A stretch of 64,000 nt of DNA from Isoetes taiwanensis (GCA_021234155.1 JAJEKV010000646.1:1-64000), one strand, 5' to 3'; positions 24,817-36,248 are shown, counted from the first letter of the stretch. Program-made: numbers and translations. Notes: generated by a model not told the origin, from the letters alone.

Positions 24817-27800
24817 ATGGCGGCAACAGCTATCAATGTGATGCTTGTAATTCAAGGGAAGAAAGCTACTGCTGTTGATTTGTATAAACCCCTGAGACAG
24901 TATATAGCTCACCATTATCCGAAAGGGAGGCACAGGATAACGAGGATGACCTTCAATCCATACAACAGATGCGAAATGAATAGAGAAGGCAGCAGATTCA
25001 TATGAGGTACGTCGAGATCTGCTGCAGCGGTATTTTAGGCTCTTTTGTGTAATGGAGTCGCGGTTCCCAATTTTTGAATGAGAAAGAGCATGTGAACACC
25101 GTTTCTTTCACTTGGTATGATGCATTCAAGCCGGGAAAAAAGGCTAGCCAACAAAATATACACTTTGAGAAGGCTGCAATAGCGTTTAATTTGGGAGCTG
25201 TGCAGAGCCAGATTGCCCTATCTGCAGAAAGGTCTTCAGCAAATGGTCTTAAGCAGGCATGCAATGGCTTTCAGGCTGCAGCAGGAGCATTTGCTTTTTC
25301 TCAGAGATAATGTTTCAATGAAGGCATCTGGTGGGTCTTCGACGTTGGATATCTCAGTTGAATGTGCAGGAATGCTGGAGCCGTTAATGCTTGCACAAGC
25401 ACAGGAGTGCTTTTATGAGAAAGTGGTTAGTGATAGTAAGCCATCAGCATTATGTGCCAAGGTTGCAAAACAGGTTGGAATGTATTATGAAGAAGCACAT
25501 GCTGCGCTTTGTGCTTCCTCCATTGAACCAACACTTTGATCCTGACGCGGACTGCTCATGTGCAGCTAAAAGCTGCCCAATTTAATGCAGAGGCATGCTA
25601 CCGTGTTTCTTTAGAGCTTCATGAAAAAGAAGATATTGCCGAGGAAATAGCTCGTTTGAAGGCAGCTAGTGCAATGCTTTTTGAAGCAAAAAAGTCGGGA
25701 AAGAGTGTTGTTGGACCTCTTTTTGATGCTGTTTTGAAGCTGGAAGCTAATGTAAATCGAAATCTTGACAGGGCTATCAAGGAAAATGATAGAGTATATT
25801 TGATGAGAATTCCATCAGTGGATTCATTGAAGCCTCTGCCTGCAGCTTCTTTAGTAAAGTCGGCATCAGTTGCTGATGTTTTGGATGCTAGCAAAGAGAA
25901 AATGTTTATTGGTCTTGTACCAGACAGCAGTGCCAAGGCATTGTCAAAATACACTGAAATGCTCGATGACATTATTAGAATCCAAGCAGAAAAATTGCAA
26001 CGGGAGAGCCAAAATTACTCGAAAGTGAAATTGAAAAGAAATGAACTTGCCAGATTCACTACTGGCGCTTGAAGGCTGTGCAAGTCTTCCTGATCATATC
26101 AAAGATGATGTAGAAGCTGTACAAGTGGATGGTGGCCCGTCTGGCCTTGAAGGAGAGATGAAACAGCTTAGAGATTTGAGACGTGTAAATGAGGAGTTGC
26201 TGGTTCAGACTGAAGAACTTTTGGAGAAAGAAGCAAGGGAAGATGGACAAATTCGTGTACAGTTTGGTACGCGGTGGACAAGACCTCCGTCAAATGCATT
26301 GACAAAAAGTTTGCATGACAGAGCAAATGGATTTGCTGCAAACTTGAAACAGGCCGTTGAAAGTGATGCACGCATTGAACGCACAATTAGAGACAATTAT
26401 AACCTTTTGGCTATTCTGGATGCAAGGCCGGTGAGTACCCCCTTGTGGGTATTGTCTTATTCTCATTTGTCATCTTCTAAATTGTTCAAGAATGTTGTTG
26501 ATGCAGATAGAATCAGCACTTCCAACGCTTGGAAGGCCTATTTTGTCATTGAATGGTAATGAAGACGCTATAGTTGGAGCATTGCGGCAGAAGCTGGTGA
26601 GTAAAATATACATGATGAATTTCTATGTATATGTATCAAGAACATTAATCAAAGTCAGATGATATGTTCAGTATTGGCCTCTTCAGGCCTAACAAAAAGC
26701 AGATAACCTGGAGAGTTCTTGTTAACCAAGTCTGACAGTCAAACCACCCCCTGCATTCCATGATGATACTTCATTAGTTAAATGCCACCATGATGATACT
26801 TCATTAGTTAAATGCCACCAATAATAATTCAAATCAAGTCGTCATTGAGTACGTAAATGGCTAGTCTGGCTTAGGCTAATTACACCAATCCCACTGCTGT
26901 GCATAGTTACCGTAAAAAGCTGTTTAACCTGCTTGTGAGTTTCTAAATAAATAAATAGACTATAAGAAGATGTGCAGGATTTTTTATTTGACATGACTGT
27001 GTAGTGGCTTCTTTGCCAACAAACCAATTTTGTCTGTTTCTAATTGCATTGGTAGCTTTTTTTCAGTGGGCCTTAGGTTGCAAAAATTCTAGTGCCTTCC
27101 TTTTCAAACAGGGCATCCGTTTAGAAACACCTGAATAAGTTCTTCCGTTATGCTATGAAAAGCTCTTGAACCTTAAATGCTAAATTTACAAGGCCAAAGC
27201 CATCAAAATTGCATCTTCCCATGGATAGATTGGCAAGAGGTGGGTTGCATGTTTCAAATCCTTATGTTTCTCTTGTTGAAGTTTAAATCCACCTTAACAG
27301 TCCTCTATTTGATGGATCGTTGCTAATCTCATGCTTAGGCAGAGTTGGATCGACTTGGGATGCAGCGGGCTGGTTTAGAAGACATGCTTAAGGATATGAA
27401 GCGTCAGGTATTTCTGTTTTGTTGGTCAATCAATAGGCTAAAGAATCAGCAAGTCACGTATTTAGCACAAGAATGCTAGTTATATCCTAGCACTTTGTAC
27501 TTGATCTGGTAGTTTGGAGAAAGAGAAACACTCGGGAGTGATGATTTTACCCATAGTATGCTAATTTTGATGTGCCTCAGTAGTGAAAATAGCCTAGCTT
27601 AGGTCATCTCGGGGCTCAAAGATTGCAATGCAACAGTAGTCAGGCATGTTGGAAGGAACAGCAAACTTCTGACCAAATTCACTTTTTTTTTTCAAGTCGC
27701 CAGTACAGAAAATATACAGTCCTTTTCTTGGTTTTTTGAATCAAGATGTTAATATACCATCAAGCAGCTAATGGGAACTTTGAGGGCAGTAATAAGACAT

Positions 27801-29304
27801 TAGAGCAAACACTCCATCCTTTTTATTTAACTTTTTTGCTTGTTGTCCAGGATAATATTCTACCAAAGTTGATGGCGACATCCGTTCATATGAGGATCTC
27901 TTTAAGTCCGAGCTTGCAAAAATATGATCCTATTTGTGCTGAGGTTGCAAGAAATGTTGAAGCACAGGAAGTGCTATTGCAGCAAATCAAGGTATGCAAT
28001 AAAAATAAGATCATTGGACTGTTTGTTTTCACATATTCTTCTGTAAAAAGTAGACGTTAATGACTCTGTTTCATTCTCTTTTCTGATAATTTATACAGAA
28101 CATGTCCTTAATTCCTTTCAAAAAAGCTATATAGCGAGTCTGGTTTTCCATCCATTATAAAGAACTACTATGTAGGCAAACTTTTGATGGAAAGACTTTC
28201 AGCAGAAGTTTTAGCCATATTGAACATCAAGCATTTTTTTTTCTGCAATAGCTTAATTGATTATATGTTGTAGCGTCTATCACATAGTGTAGAGTGTGGA
28301 TTGATGCAGCCCTCCTTAAAAGTCTACCTAAGATGGTTTGCAAAACCTAAATTTATTATTTAACGTTTCTAATTATGGATACAGGTGAACAATGATGCAT
28401 TTGCATCAACATTTAACCTGGATGATTATACAGGTTGATATTGAACTGTTGTCTTTCTAGCTAATGTCTATTGTATTTTTTCTAATTAAGTTAAATCTCA
28501 ATGACATTAATGAAATCAGTTGCCCGTGAGAAAGCGTTGAAGCAGATTAATGCTGCAATTGCCAAGTACCGTGAAATCCGTGAAAATATCAATGAGGGGC
28601 TCAAGTTTTACGTGACGCTTCAGGTTCTTGTAGTCTGAACTTTATAGCTGTCACAATGAAGGGTAGATTACTGACATTATCACATTTGATCCTGCAGGAT
28701 GCTATTACCAATTTAAAGCAACAATGTAGTGACTTTGTGATGACGCTGAATATTCAATCTAGAAATGATAGAAGACATTCAACAGCAGATTACTGGCTTA
28801 TCTCTTGGAGATAGTGGCAGTGGGCCCTTTATCCTTCTATGGATAGCAGCAGTGGGCGTCCCTATGGCTCTGGGGATGGTGGCAATGGACGTCCTATGGC
28901 TCGGGGATAGTGGCGGTGGGCGTCCCTACCCTCCCATGCCTCAAAGGAATCCAGCCGCCCCTCAAAGCACTCCACCGCAACCAGTCGGAGCACATTATCA
29001 ACATCAGACTGTTAGCACCCCATATCCCCCAAATCCAGCACTGCAGGCGCAAAATTCAATTCAGTCACAGCAACAGCATAATCCATATCCTAGTGGGTAT
29101 AATAACCCGTCTCAGAACTTTCCAACACCACCATACTACGCACCTGGGCCAACCCAGCAAATGGCTCAGCACATTTATTCACAACCTCCCTATCCTGGTT
29201 GGCAAGGCCAATATTATAATAACCAACGCTCTTCAGAAAATCCTCCACCCCAATATGCTGCACAATCATACCCCCCTCCACCTTATTATGGATCTAACAG
29301 ATGA
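24817..29304 (+). CDS. ALIX: ALIX / BRO1-domain protein gene; coding frame interrupted by about 12 single-base indels
   Basis: The conceptual product matches plant ALIX along its full length. ALIX is the BRO1-domain adaptor of the ESCRT pathway that works at late endosomes in sorting membrane proteins to the vacuole. In order it has: the BRO1 domain (start MAATAINVMLVIQGKK; also SFTWYDAFKPGKKASQQNIH, VYLMRIPS and VLDASKEKMF); the coiled-coil V domain (LRDLRRVNEELLVQTEELLE, QFGTRWTRPP); and a Pro/Gln/Tyr-rich tail ending PPPPYYGSNR with PPxY-like motifs (PPPQY, PPPPY). The first about 1.6 kb has no introns. Later exons are 26507-26596, 27339-27407, 27851-27991, 28385-28433, 28520-28623 and 28698-29304, all with GT and AG borders and consistent phases. 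Frame breaks lie near 24915, 24980, 25072, 25295, 25516, 25545, 26035, 27889, 27926, 28762, 28832 and 28903. I found no nonsense substitution and no damaged splice site, so assembly indel error and recent pseudogene are both possible. Confidence 0.85.
26431..26506 (+). other. ALIX intron 1
   Basis: The intron starts gtgagta and ends gatgcag, 76 bases, phase 0. It separates the codons for ARP from IESALPTLGRP. Removing it restores family-like sequence across the junction. Confidence 0.85.
26597..27338 (+). other. ALIX intron 2, with a 30-bp exact tandem duplication
   Basis: The intron starts gtgagtaaa and ends atgcttag, 742 bases, phase 0, between RQKL and AELDRLG. At 26761-26790 and 26791-26820 it contains two identical 30-base copies of tgatgatacttcattagtta plus aatgccacca. 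The acceptor two codons upstream of the usual LDRLG block adds Ala-Glu; a cag just downstream would shift the frame. Confidence 0.8.
27408..27850 (+). other. ALIX intron 3
   Basis: The intron runs from gtatttctg to ttgttgtccag, 443 bases, phase 0, between DMKRQ and DNILPKL. The exon it precedes (27851-27991, 141 bases) contains a base loss near 27889 and a base gain in the A run near 27926. These cancel, so about a dozen codons are read out of frame and the rest is correct. Confidence 0.8.
27992..28384 (+). other. ALIX intron 4
   Basis: The intron starts gtatgcaat and ends tggatacag, 393 bases, between LLQQIK and VNNDAFASTFNLDDY. The following exon is only 49 bases (28385-28433) and ends in phase 1. 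Confidence 0.75.
28434..28519 (+). other. ALIX intron 5
   Basis: An 86-base intron, gttgatatt to gaaatcag, phase 1, joins DDYT to VAREKALKQI. The donor is a weak GTTGAT. Confidence 0.7.
28624..28697 (+). other. ALIX intron 6
   Basis: A 74-base intron, gttcttgta to gatcctgcag, phase 0, joins GLKFYVTLQ to DAITNLKQQCSDFVM, a highly conserved junction region of plant ALIX proteins. The donor GTTCTT is weak but the protein match fixes it. Confidence 0.75.
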
Positions 29305-29694
29305 TGAGCCAGAATTATGTTCATGTAAATGTGGTTATTTTATTTAATATATATAAAAATGACAGGCCATCGTAAGCATTTTACTTGATTGGGTTCAGGT
29401 GTTCGTGGTGACAACCTTTTATATCTAGACATATACAATGCTTTTAGAATATTCTTAATTGATGCTTTGTCCTAAAAGTGACGCCTAGATTCTTGAGCAA
29501 AAAATTAGCATTTTTTAAAAAAATGAGGCTCTTTTTACACGGTTGGCTTAAAATACCATATATAAAGCAGTAACATTTCTGTTCTTAAAAAATAGGAAGT
29601 ATTTTTTCTGGGCTGAGCACAGCCCTGAGGTTGACACGTATATTTTTTCTTCATTTTCAAAATCTTTAAAAGAAAATATTGTATGGTTTGACAC
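29305..29694. other. 3' flank of the ALIX gene
   Basis: AT-rich sequence with taatatatataaaaatg at about 29346. There is no canonical aataaa in the first 100 bases. It probably contains the 3' UTR and poly(A) site. Nothing else is seen before the transketolase fragment. Confidence 0.4.
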
Positions 29695-29695
29695 G

Positions 29696-30296
29696 TTGCT
29701 CTGCAAGCAATCATTTTTGCACCGGCACCTCTGTTCACCCTCGATTCTCGCGATCACCGTTACGATGCAAGCAATGATCCCAAGACTCAATCCCTCGCCT
29801 AGCCTAGGCGCGGTAATGCCGCCCACATCGTTCGCCTCTTCTCCGGCTTCCTCCATGGTCGCTTCTTCCCGCGCCTTGGATCCCCAAAACACTCTTTCAA
29901 TAGCTTTTCTCGGACTCGTTTAGTTTCTCGGATTGATGGTCAGGTTGCCCATCCCCCGTGCTTCTTTTGCTAGACAAAGGAAACAATTTCGTGAAGTTGC
30001 CGGGCATACCGGCGGCCGAGACTTTGAAGAAGGCGATCTCGAGTTGATTGAGCGATCGATTACTATTCGGTTCCCGACAATTGATGCAGATGGAAAAAGC
30101 TAAATCGGCCATCCGTCTTCTTCCCATGGGATGTGCTCCCATGGGCCATATCTTGTATGATGAGATTATGAGGTTTAATTCTAAAAATCCGAAATGGTTC
30201 AACGGGGATCGGTTTGTATTGTCGGTGGTCATGGGCTGCATGCTTCAATATGCATTATTACATCTCGCAGGGACAATGTCCGTGTCCCCTGTAAGT
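29696..30296 (+). pseudogene. Transketolase N-terminal fragment, frameshifted
   Basis: From about 30046 to 30270 the plus strand encodes, across at least two frames, the N-terminal hallmark of transketolase: TIRF.TIDA, then [17 protein letters not shown], then [13 protein letters not shown] and [13 protein letters not shown]. Transketolase is the thiamine-diphosphate enzyme of the Calvin cycle and pentose phosphate pathway. The preceding stretch (29696-29930) is rich in Ser, Pro, Ala and Arg and could be a plastid transit peptide, which would fit the plant enzyme. After LHLAG a good donor word gtaagt follows at 30290, but no later transketolase exon is recognised in the next kilobases. The usual protein is about 740 residues, so about 10-15 percent is present. 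Either a truncated gene copy or the first exon of a gene destroyed downstream. Confidence 0.6.
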
Positions 30297-30300
30297 GTCA

Positions 30301-33300
30301 CGTTTCTTGGTCATCTTTTTTTGCTCCATCAAAAGCCTAAGCCAATCTCATGCTCCCTCCCTTTCAAAATTCTCCTCTTTGACATGTTTTACGTAATTAC
30401 GATGGCTACGTGAGTTGTTCATCCCATCTGCCCCATCCGATGTTATTCATAGTAATGACAATTTGCGTGACGATGGAGCTTGGATTTAATTCTGGCAGTC
30501 ACCAATTAGAAGAAGAACCCAGTATTAGGGAGCTTATTAGAAGGCTTGGGGATGGCTATGAAGATGATGAGAATGCCCATTATTCTTCTATGCATGAGGA
30601 TGCATTTTGTGTTAGGGGAAGGGGCGCACTAGGTCGAATTGGCACCTCATTTCGGTGAAGCGGTAATGGGCGGATCTTGTAAAAAAAAGAGCTTCTCTTT
30701 TCGAGATTAGTCGAGAATGGCTCAATGACTACTTCCCTCCTCGATTAATGCACATCAGACGATCCCTTTCTTTGTTTGAGATGGCGGGCGAGTGGAATAA
30801 TCTGAGAGAAGAGAAAGAGCTTCTCGATTGGGCATTTATTCCCTCGCATTGCGGAGCTCAATTTCCCATTACGTCATTTTGGAACAAAAGGAATCATAGT
30901 TGGTGTGATCTACAACCTAACAAGGTTGAACCATGGGTGTGATTGCCGTTTGGACCAGCCTCTTCCTTGAATTACTTGAAGCTTCATCTTTGGCAAAATA
31001 AATTGAAGGTTTGTGCCTTGAAATTTCGCCCCATTTTCTCTGTTAACAAACATCAAAATCCTTCCTTTGTCTCATGTGAGCATACCACGATTAGTGCGCC
31101 TCTGCTCCAGTTATTGACTTTCTCCTTGCCCAAATGCCCCTGTTGTTGTGGAGCTTGCTTTGAGGCAGCTCGGTTGCTTAAAATCCGGGCACGAGCGACC
31201 CCATTTAAATCGGAGAAGAATCAGTGCCCATAACAGAAATTTCCATTCAAAATGGTATCCACCGTAAATGGGTTAGAAGCGCCTCCTAAATGCTCTTTTT
31301 CGGGCTTTTTGAATTACGGTGAATCAATTAGCTCTGTGGACTAATTTCAAGGCCATCATTCTAATTACTGGAAAACCCTCATTCAAAACTAGGCAATTTT
31401 GTAACAACAAAAATCCACGCCAATCAAAAATTCCTGGCGAAAATTCCTCTTGGAAGGCTTGCTCTGCTTTGCAACCTCAACTCGGCGTTAGCTCTTGACC
31501 CCCTCTGTTTTTTCCTTTTTTAGATTGGGTGGCGCCTTCATCTTTCGATACCCCTGGTAGAACCACGTGGTAAGATTGAACTAGCGGGGCGACAGAGGGG
31601 AACAAATCCGGGCCTCGTGTCTTGTGCAAGCAAAGCACGTTGGTGGACCCGATATCTGGGTGCTCACCCCTTTTTTTTTAAGGTGTTTAAACCATTTCAA
31701 GGCACATCGATTTAATTTCAATGGTTTTTCAACCATTATATGAGTAGCTTCGACATGTTTTGTTGTTGAAATCTTCTGGAAAAAGTGCCGATTAGGCTTC
31801 CTTAGCAGTAGTGGAGACCAAATTTAAGGTTGCCATAAAAATTTGAAGGTTAGAGTTCTCCAATTTAGACACTTTTAGTTCAATTTGCCAAGTCCATAGA
31901 TGAGATCCTTTTGACTTAATACAAAACTCCTTTGCCACGAGTTGGGCAAAAGGATTCACATCTTTCTCTAGAGTAGTATTGGCTTTTAAGAGAGTTTCCA
32001 ATTCGAGCAGTACAGGAGAAAGTGGTAGAAAAGACAGAGGTCACCTATCTGTGATGAAAACAAGGAAGAAAAACATTTCTGGAGACTTATCAAATAGAAA
32101 GTATAGATAAATCGAGACTGTAGATTTAAGAGCTCTGGTGATGATGAGGGCAGCACAGCGCTCTTGCAAGACAATATAACCTTTTTTGAGGTAACTATAA
32201 TTCGAAAATCTTAAAGGCATAAACTTTCTATCTTGCATTTCAATTGCTATGTTGATGACTATTTAGTGTCTTGTTGTGAGTGGGATAACTTAATGATTTC
32301 ATCCATCAAGCATAAACAAAAATGCCAAAGCCAAGTATTTGGATGGCCTTGACTTGGCATATGTCATGCTTACGCCAAGGCTTACGCTAGAAAATTATCG
32401 ATTCTTTGAGAATTTATGATACAAAAAAACTAATGTTTATTATTGTTGTGTTTAGATATTGAAATGAATAGATAGAGGATGGATGCATACCTATGTTTAT
32501 CCAGGTAGTGAGCGGCGAAAGTTACACAAATTTACCCTGCATAGATGAGTTGGGAAGAAAGCGTTGGCGTGAAGGCCGGGCCGCGATAAGTTTCTTGTAA
32601 GTATAAGACAGCATTTGAGGTGCCATATCATTGTTGAGACATGTCTTAGAACAATTGCTTTTCCACAGCTTCACTATAAAAAGTCACTTATCTATCATAT
32701 ATAACTCTCCTACAAATATGCTTTTGAGATATTCTTTTTTATCCTTCTTTCTGAAACACGTACCTTTCTAAGGGAAAAATAGGGCAAAAAAATTAAAAAA
32801 AAAGGGAAAAAAAGGGCAGGAGGGCCCTGTTCTTGCCGGGCTTGAGGAAGAGCCATGGAGGCTGTGGATGGTAAGCACTTAAGGTTTGAATAAAACAGAG
32901 GCTTAGTTTTTCTGATCAAAACAGGAAAAAAAGCACGGTTCCGAAGAGCTCAAGACCGAATCTGTTAAGAGAAACAAAAATCAGAGAAATCGGGTGTCCA
33001 CACCTGGAGTTGTGAGCCTTCAAAGTAGGCCTATCACCTGACCATCTCCGTTCACCTCCTGCCCGTCTAGCATGTACCCGGATTTTTAGTTCATTTTTCA
33101 TGAAGAGGCACGATTCCAAGGCTTCTGGGTGCACGGTTCCAGGGCTTCTGTGAGCGGAAGCTGGTACCAAAACTATGGCGGAAGCTAGGCAAAGGCACGG
33201 AAGCTCCGTCGATGCTAAATTCTTGTATACATATAAAGTTATGAGATACAACAAAAAGCATCCACTTGGTCCCTCTCCAGAAGCCTCATCACTGGACTCT

Positions 33301-33880
33301 TCATCCGTCTGAGGGGCCCATAGTTCTTGTTGTTCAAAATATAATTGTCTAAATAGATTGGTAACCATTGTAACTCAGTCCTTAGACATCATTTTGAGTT
33401 CTCTATGAAACATATGAACTACCACCACACAAAAGAGACAAGGTGTAATATGATAGTTGTGCCATCTCTATCAAACAACAACAATTAAACATTGGAATTG
33501 GTCCAAGGAGTTCAGTGGGGGATAAAATAATAGGAGTATCTAGACGTACCAATTTTGTAGTAAAAGTTACTACAACCACTATATGGAAGTCATGTTCTCA
33601 GTCTTACGTCCTCTCAGGATACAACTTCCATGCATAACTAATTTAAGTTTGTGAGGAAGAATAGGAGTTAGACAGGCACCTGTCCAGCAAGCATTCTTGC
33701 TGCTGCTGCAGATGACATGCATGCGGCATAGGTTCAGACCATCCCATCCCTCTAGCAATTCATAAGGGGTCCAAGTGTAGGTGACCTGGCTTGCCTCAGT
33801 CTAGGTCTTACAAAGTGCAAATTCACATGCCTAACCATCTGGTTTAAAGCTCTCTCCCGGGGCAATGACACTAAGGAGAC
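30301..33880. other. No supportable gene; unrecognised coding-like scraps
   Basis: Frames at 30410-30658, 30748-30942 and 30943-31233 (plus) succeed each other and look protein-like, for example the acidic stretch DGYEDDENAHYSSMHED. They carry stops between them and no motif I know. They may be one decayed gene or a retroelement gag. Minus-strand frames at 31.8-33.4 kb are short and unrecognised. Confidence 0.35.
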
Positions 33881-33953
33881 ACATCCTTCACTTACATGCA
33901 TTAAGACAAGATGGCACACCCCTTGTGCTCGTCTAACCATCTGGCCAAGGATG

Positions 33954-33969
33954 TGGATTCTCCGAAGAT
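33954..33969. repeat. Target-site duplication of LINE 1, copy next to the poly(A) end
   Basis: tggattctccgaagat, 16 bases, identical to 36249-36264. It directly precedes a run of T at 33970-33981, which is the poly(A) tail of the minus-strand LINE. Confidence 0.85.
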
Positions 33970-36248
33970 TTTTTTTTTTTTGATGAACGTGGACCTTTAT
34001 TACTCAAAAGAATACAAAGTGTACATGGGGGACTCAAAACCCAGTGGAGAAGATATCCACTAGAGCAACACTACCCACCACATACATAACATAGAAAAGC
34101 AGGGAACAAGATCACCATGAGCACAACTGTTTGCTATGCGTAGGTATGAATCTGAAGATATTGCTCCCAAATGACACTTTTGATGTCATCCTTTAAGGAA
34201 GAACACTTGTATGCCTTCACAATGCGACTACGGGCATCGCTAAGCACTTGCGTATCTGAAAAGAGCTGTTCCTTGAAGATGAGGAGATTTCGTCTCTTCC
34301 AGATGGACCAGATGATCCAAACAGATGCTAAGTGGAAAGCCCTCTTTGCCAATTTGTCCCAAGAACTAGGATAGACTGACAATAGGACCTGCTGACTATT
34401 CAAGTCACAATGGAAAAGACTCAGAAGCTGATATGGCACTAGCTTGGGGGCGTGGCTCAGAGAAGGATTTGCAGAAACAAACACAGAGGCAAGGGTCTTT
34501 TATTAACTTTGATTGTATAGCCTTAGGCGTTTTAAATTACAACTTTTAACAAAGGAACCATTGAAATAATTAATATATTGAAAAGCTAAGTGTTAATAAA
34601 AACAAAACGGCCGCTACAGTTGTAACGACCAACAGCAGTTGGAATTAGTGGAACCGAAATAACCGCCTAAGTAAACAAATAACGGACTATGTAAATGAAC
34701 GAAAATAAAAAAATGACCCTTTTTGTTATAATAGAAAAAAGGTTGGAATGAATCCGGAATCGACTCGAACCAAGCAGAACAGCGGAATTAGCTTCGGGGC
34801 CATCGTAGCAGACCGAATTGTGAAAAAGGTCGGCCGGATTTTAGCTTAAAAAGGAAAAAGGTAAATCCGGATATAGCTTACAAAAGCCTTTTAGAATAGC
34901 ATAAAAGTGGTCGTCTCCGCAGGAATCGTGGGGAGGGAAGTGTGCGGTATGAGATAGAAGTCCGTCATGCACTAGATCTTTTGATAATTTGTGTTGAATT
35001 AAGTGTTTCCCTTAGCTCTAGAGAATTCCAGAGAAGTCGGAGAGGTTATCCGGTTAGCGAGACTCGTAATTGGGAGGAATTTGAGCTTAAACTTGCATCG
35101 AGCGGTTGGGTGGATAAGTAGTGCCGAAGAGCTTGATACGGAGTTCGTGTTGATTGGATTAACCGTGTTTTTGTTAGTTTTGCGGATAGATTTTGCAGAT
35201 AGAGAAGACCGTTTGTATCGGAAGCCACCGCCAAGCAAGTCGAACATGGTGACACAAGAAAAAGCGATGCTCAATTGTCTCATCCTCTGCGTGCAAAAGA
35301 GGCGGATCACGAGACTTACGGGCCGAAATCGATGAACAACGGTGTTTACGACGCATCTATGAGTGATCCGCCACCATAAAATGGATAGCTTAGGATGAAG
35401 CAATTTATCCCATACCCATCGCCGCCGGGCTTTACGATGAGGCTCGGGATAACTAAAGGCCACTTTGGCGATGGAGGCAACACCTCGGGATGAAGCGGGA
35501 CCACATACATCGAGTGTACCGGGTGCTCCTCCTTAACACTGCCATGAACCACCCAGAGCTGGGGAGCCACGTCTTGTGGGTGTGGAGGAAGTGTAGCAGC
35601 TACTTTTTCCAAATGCCCCGGTCCCAACGTAAGGAGAAGGAACTTCAATTTGAACTCATTCTACGCCAACAATCTTGTCTCATTATACCATGCAAATACC
35701 GTGAGCACATCTGCTGCTCGCCACCGACGTTGGTCAATGGATGGACAGAAGAGACCAAGGGACAATCTGCCTGACCGTCACCCAAAGGGATCCACCAACA
35801 ACTGGTTGTAGGATCTGTGTGGGCCATTGGATGGGCAGAAACAAAGTGCCTGATCTCCCAAGCAGCTAGCAACCCCTTGAGGAAAGGAGATGCATTAGGA
35901 TATGGAGAAAGTGGATAGAATAATGCCCATGGGAGGAGAGGCTTAATGGATGGAGAGCCAAAGGAAATGCACATCTGTAAAGACTGGTGAATGAGATGCA
36001 GACCTGGAGAATTATCAGCATTATTGAGAATCCGCCATATGAACTTAGAAATCAGCACCTTGCTCTGGAGAAGAAAGTGAATCATCCCCAGCCCCCCACA
36101 AAGTTTAGGCATAATGCACTTCGCCCAACTAACTTTAACATCAGCTCCTTCTTCAGTGCCACCCCAGATGAAGTTCATGACAGTACGAAATATGAGCTGC
36201 TTCTTTGTCTGGGGTGCGAGCAAGATGGATGCCATGTAGACATGTGTA
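33970..36248 (-). mobile_element. 5'-truncated L1-type LINE with poly(A) tail
   Basis: The element is read on the minus strand. From its 5' end it encodes the post-reverse-transcriptase region (NFIWGG..., VSWAKCIMPKLCGGLGM), the zinc-finger region following the RT (WVWDKLLHPKLSILWWRITH; C/H residues around EDETIEHRFFLC), and the C-terminal WIIWSIWKRRNLLIFKE block typical of plant L1 ORF2. RT catalytic motifs and ORF1 are absent because of 5' truncation. The 3' end is a poly(A) tail (plus-strand T run from 33970). A perfect 16-bp target duplication flanks it. Frames are broken. About 0.7 kb in the middle (34.49-35.18 kb) does not look like LINE sequence and may be a nested insertion. Confidence 0.85.
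34490..35180. other. Possible nested insertion within LINE 1
   Basis: Between the zinc-finger region (ends near 35190) and the W-IWKRRN block (starts near 34484) lie about 700 bases with no LINE-like coding, more than the usual spacing in this family. On the minus strand the piece contains LTR-like wording, ending aataaaaga at about 34500. I could not identify borders or a target duplication. It could be a solo LTR or simply diverged LINE sequence. Confidence 0.3.

Noticed and set aside
25619-25972. Minus-strand frame of 117 codons
   Set aside because: It is the complement of the ALIX BRO1 coding sequence, whose family match fixes the plus strand.
27180-27300. Possible SINE with a B-box-like gtttcaaatcc in ALIX intron 2
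   Set aside because: The A-box match is weak, there is no poly-A or T end and no target duplication, so the B-box word is probably chance.
28910-29347. Second plus-strand frame of 145 codons over the ALIX tail
   Set aside because: The proline-rich tail in the other frame continues the ALIX C-terminus and ends in the expected PPPPYY motif; the alternative frame is a shadow.
35003-35335. Plus-strand frame of 110 codons
   Set aside because: It lies opposite the LINE zinc-finger region and the adjoining segment and has no motif; it is a by-product of the other strand.
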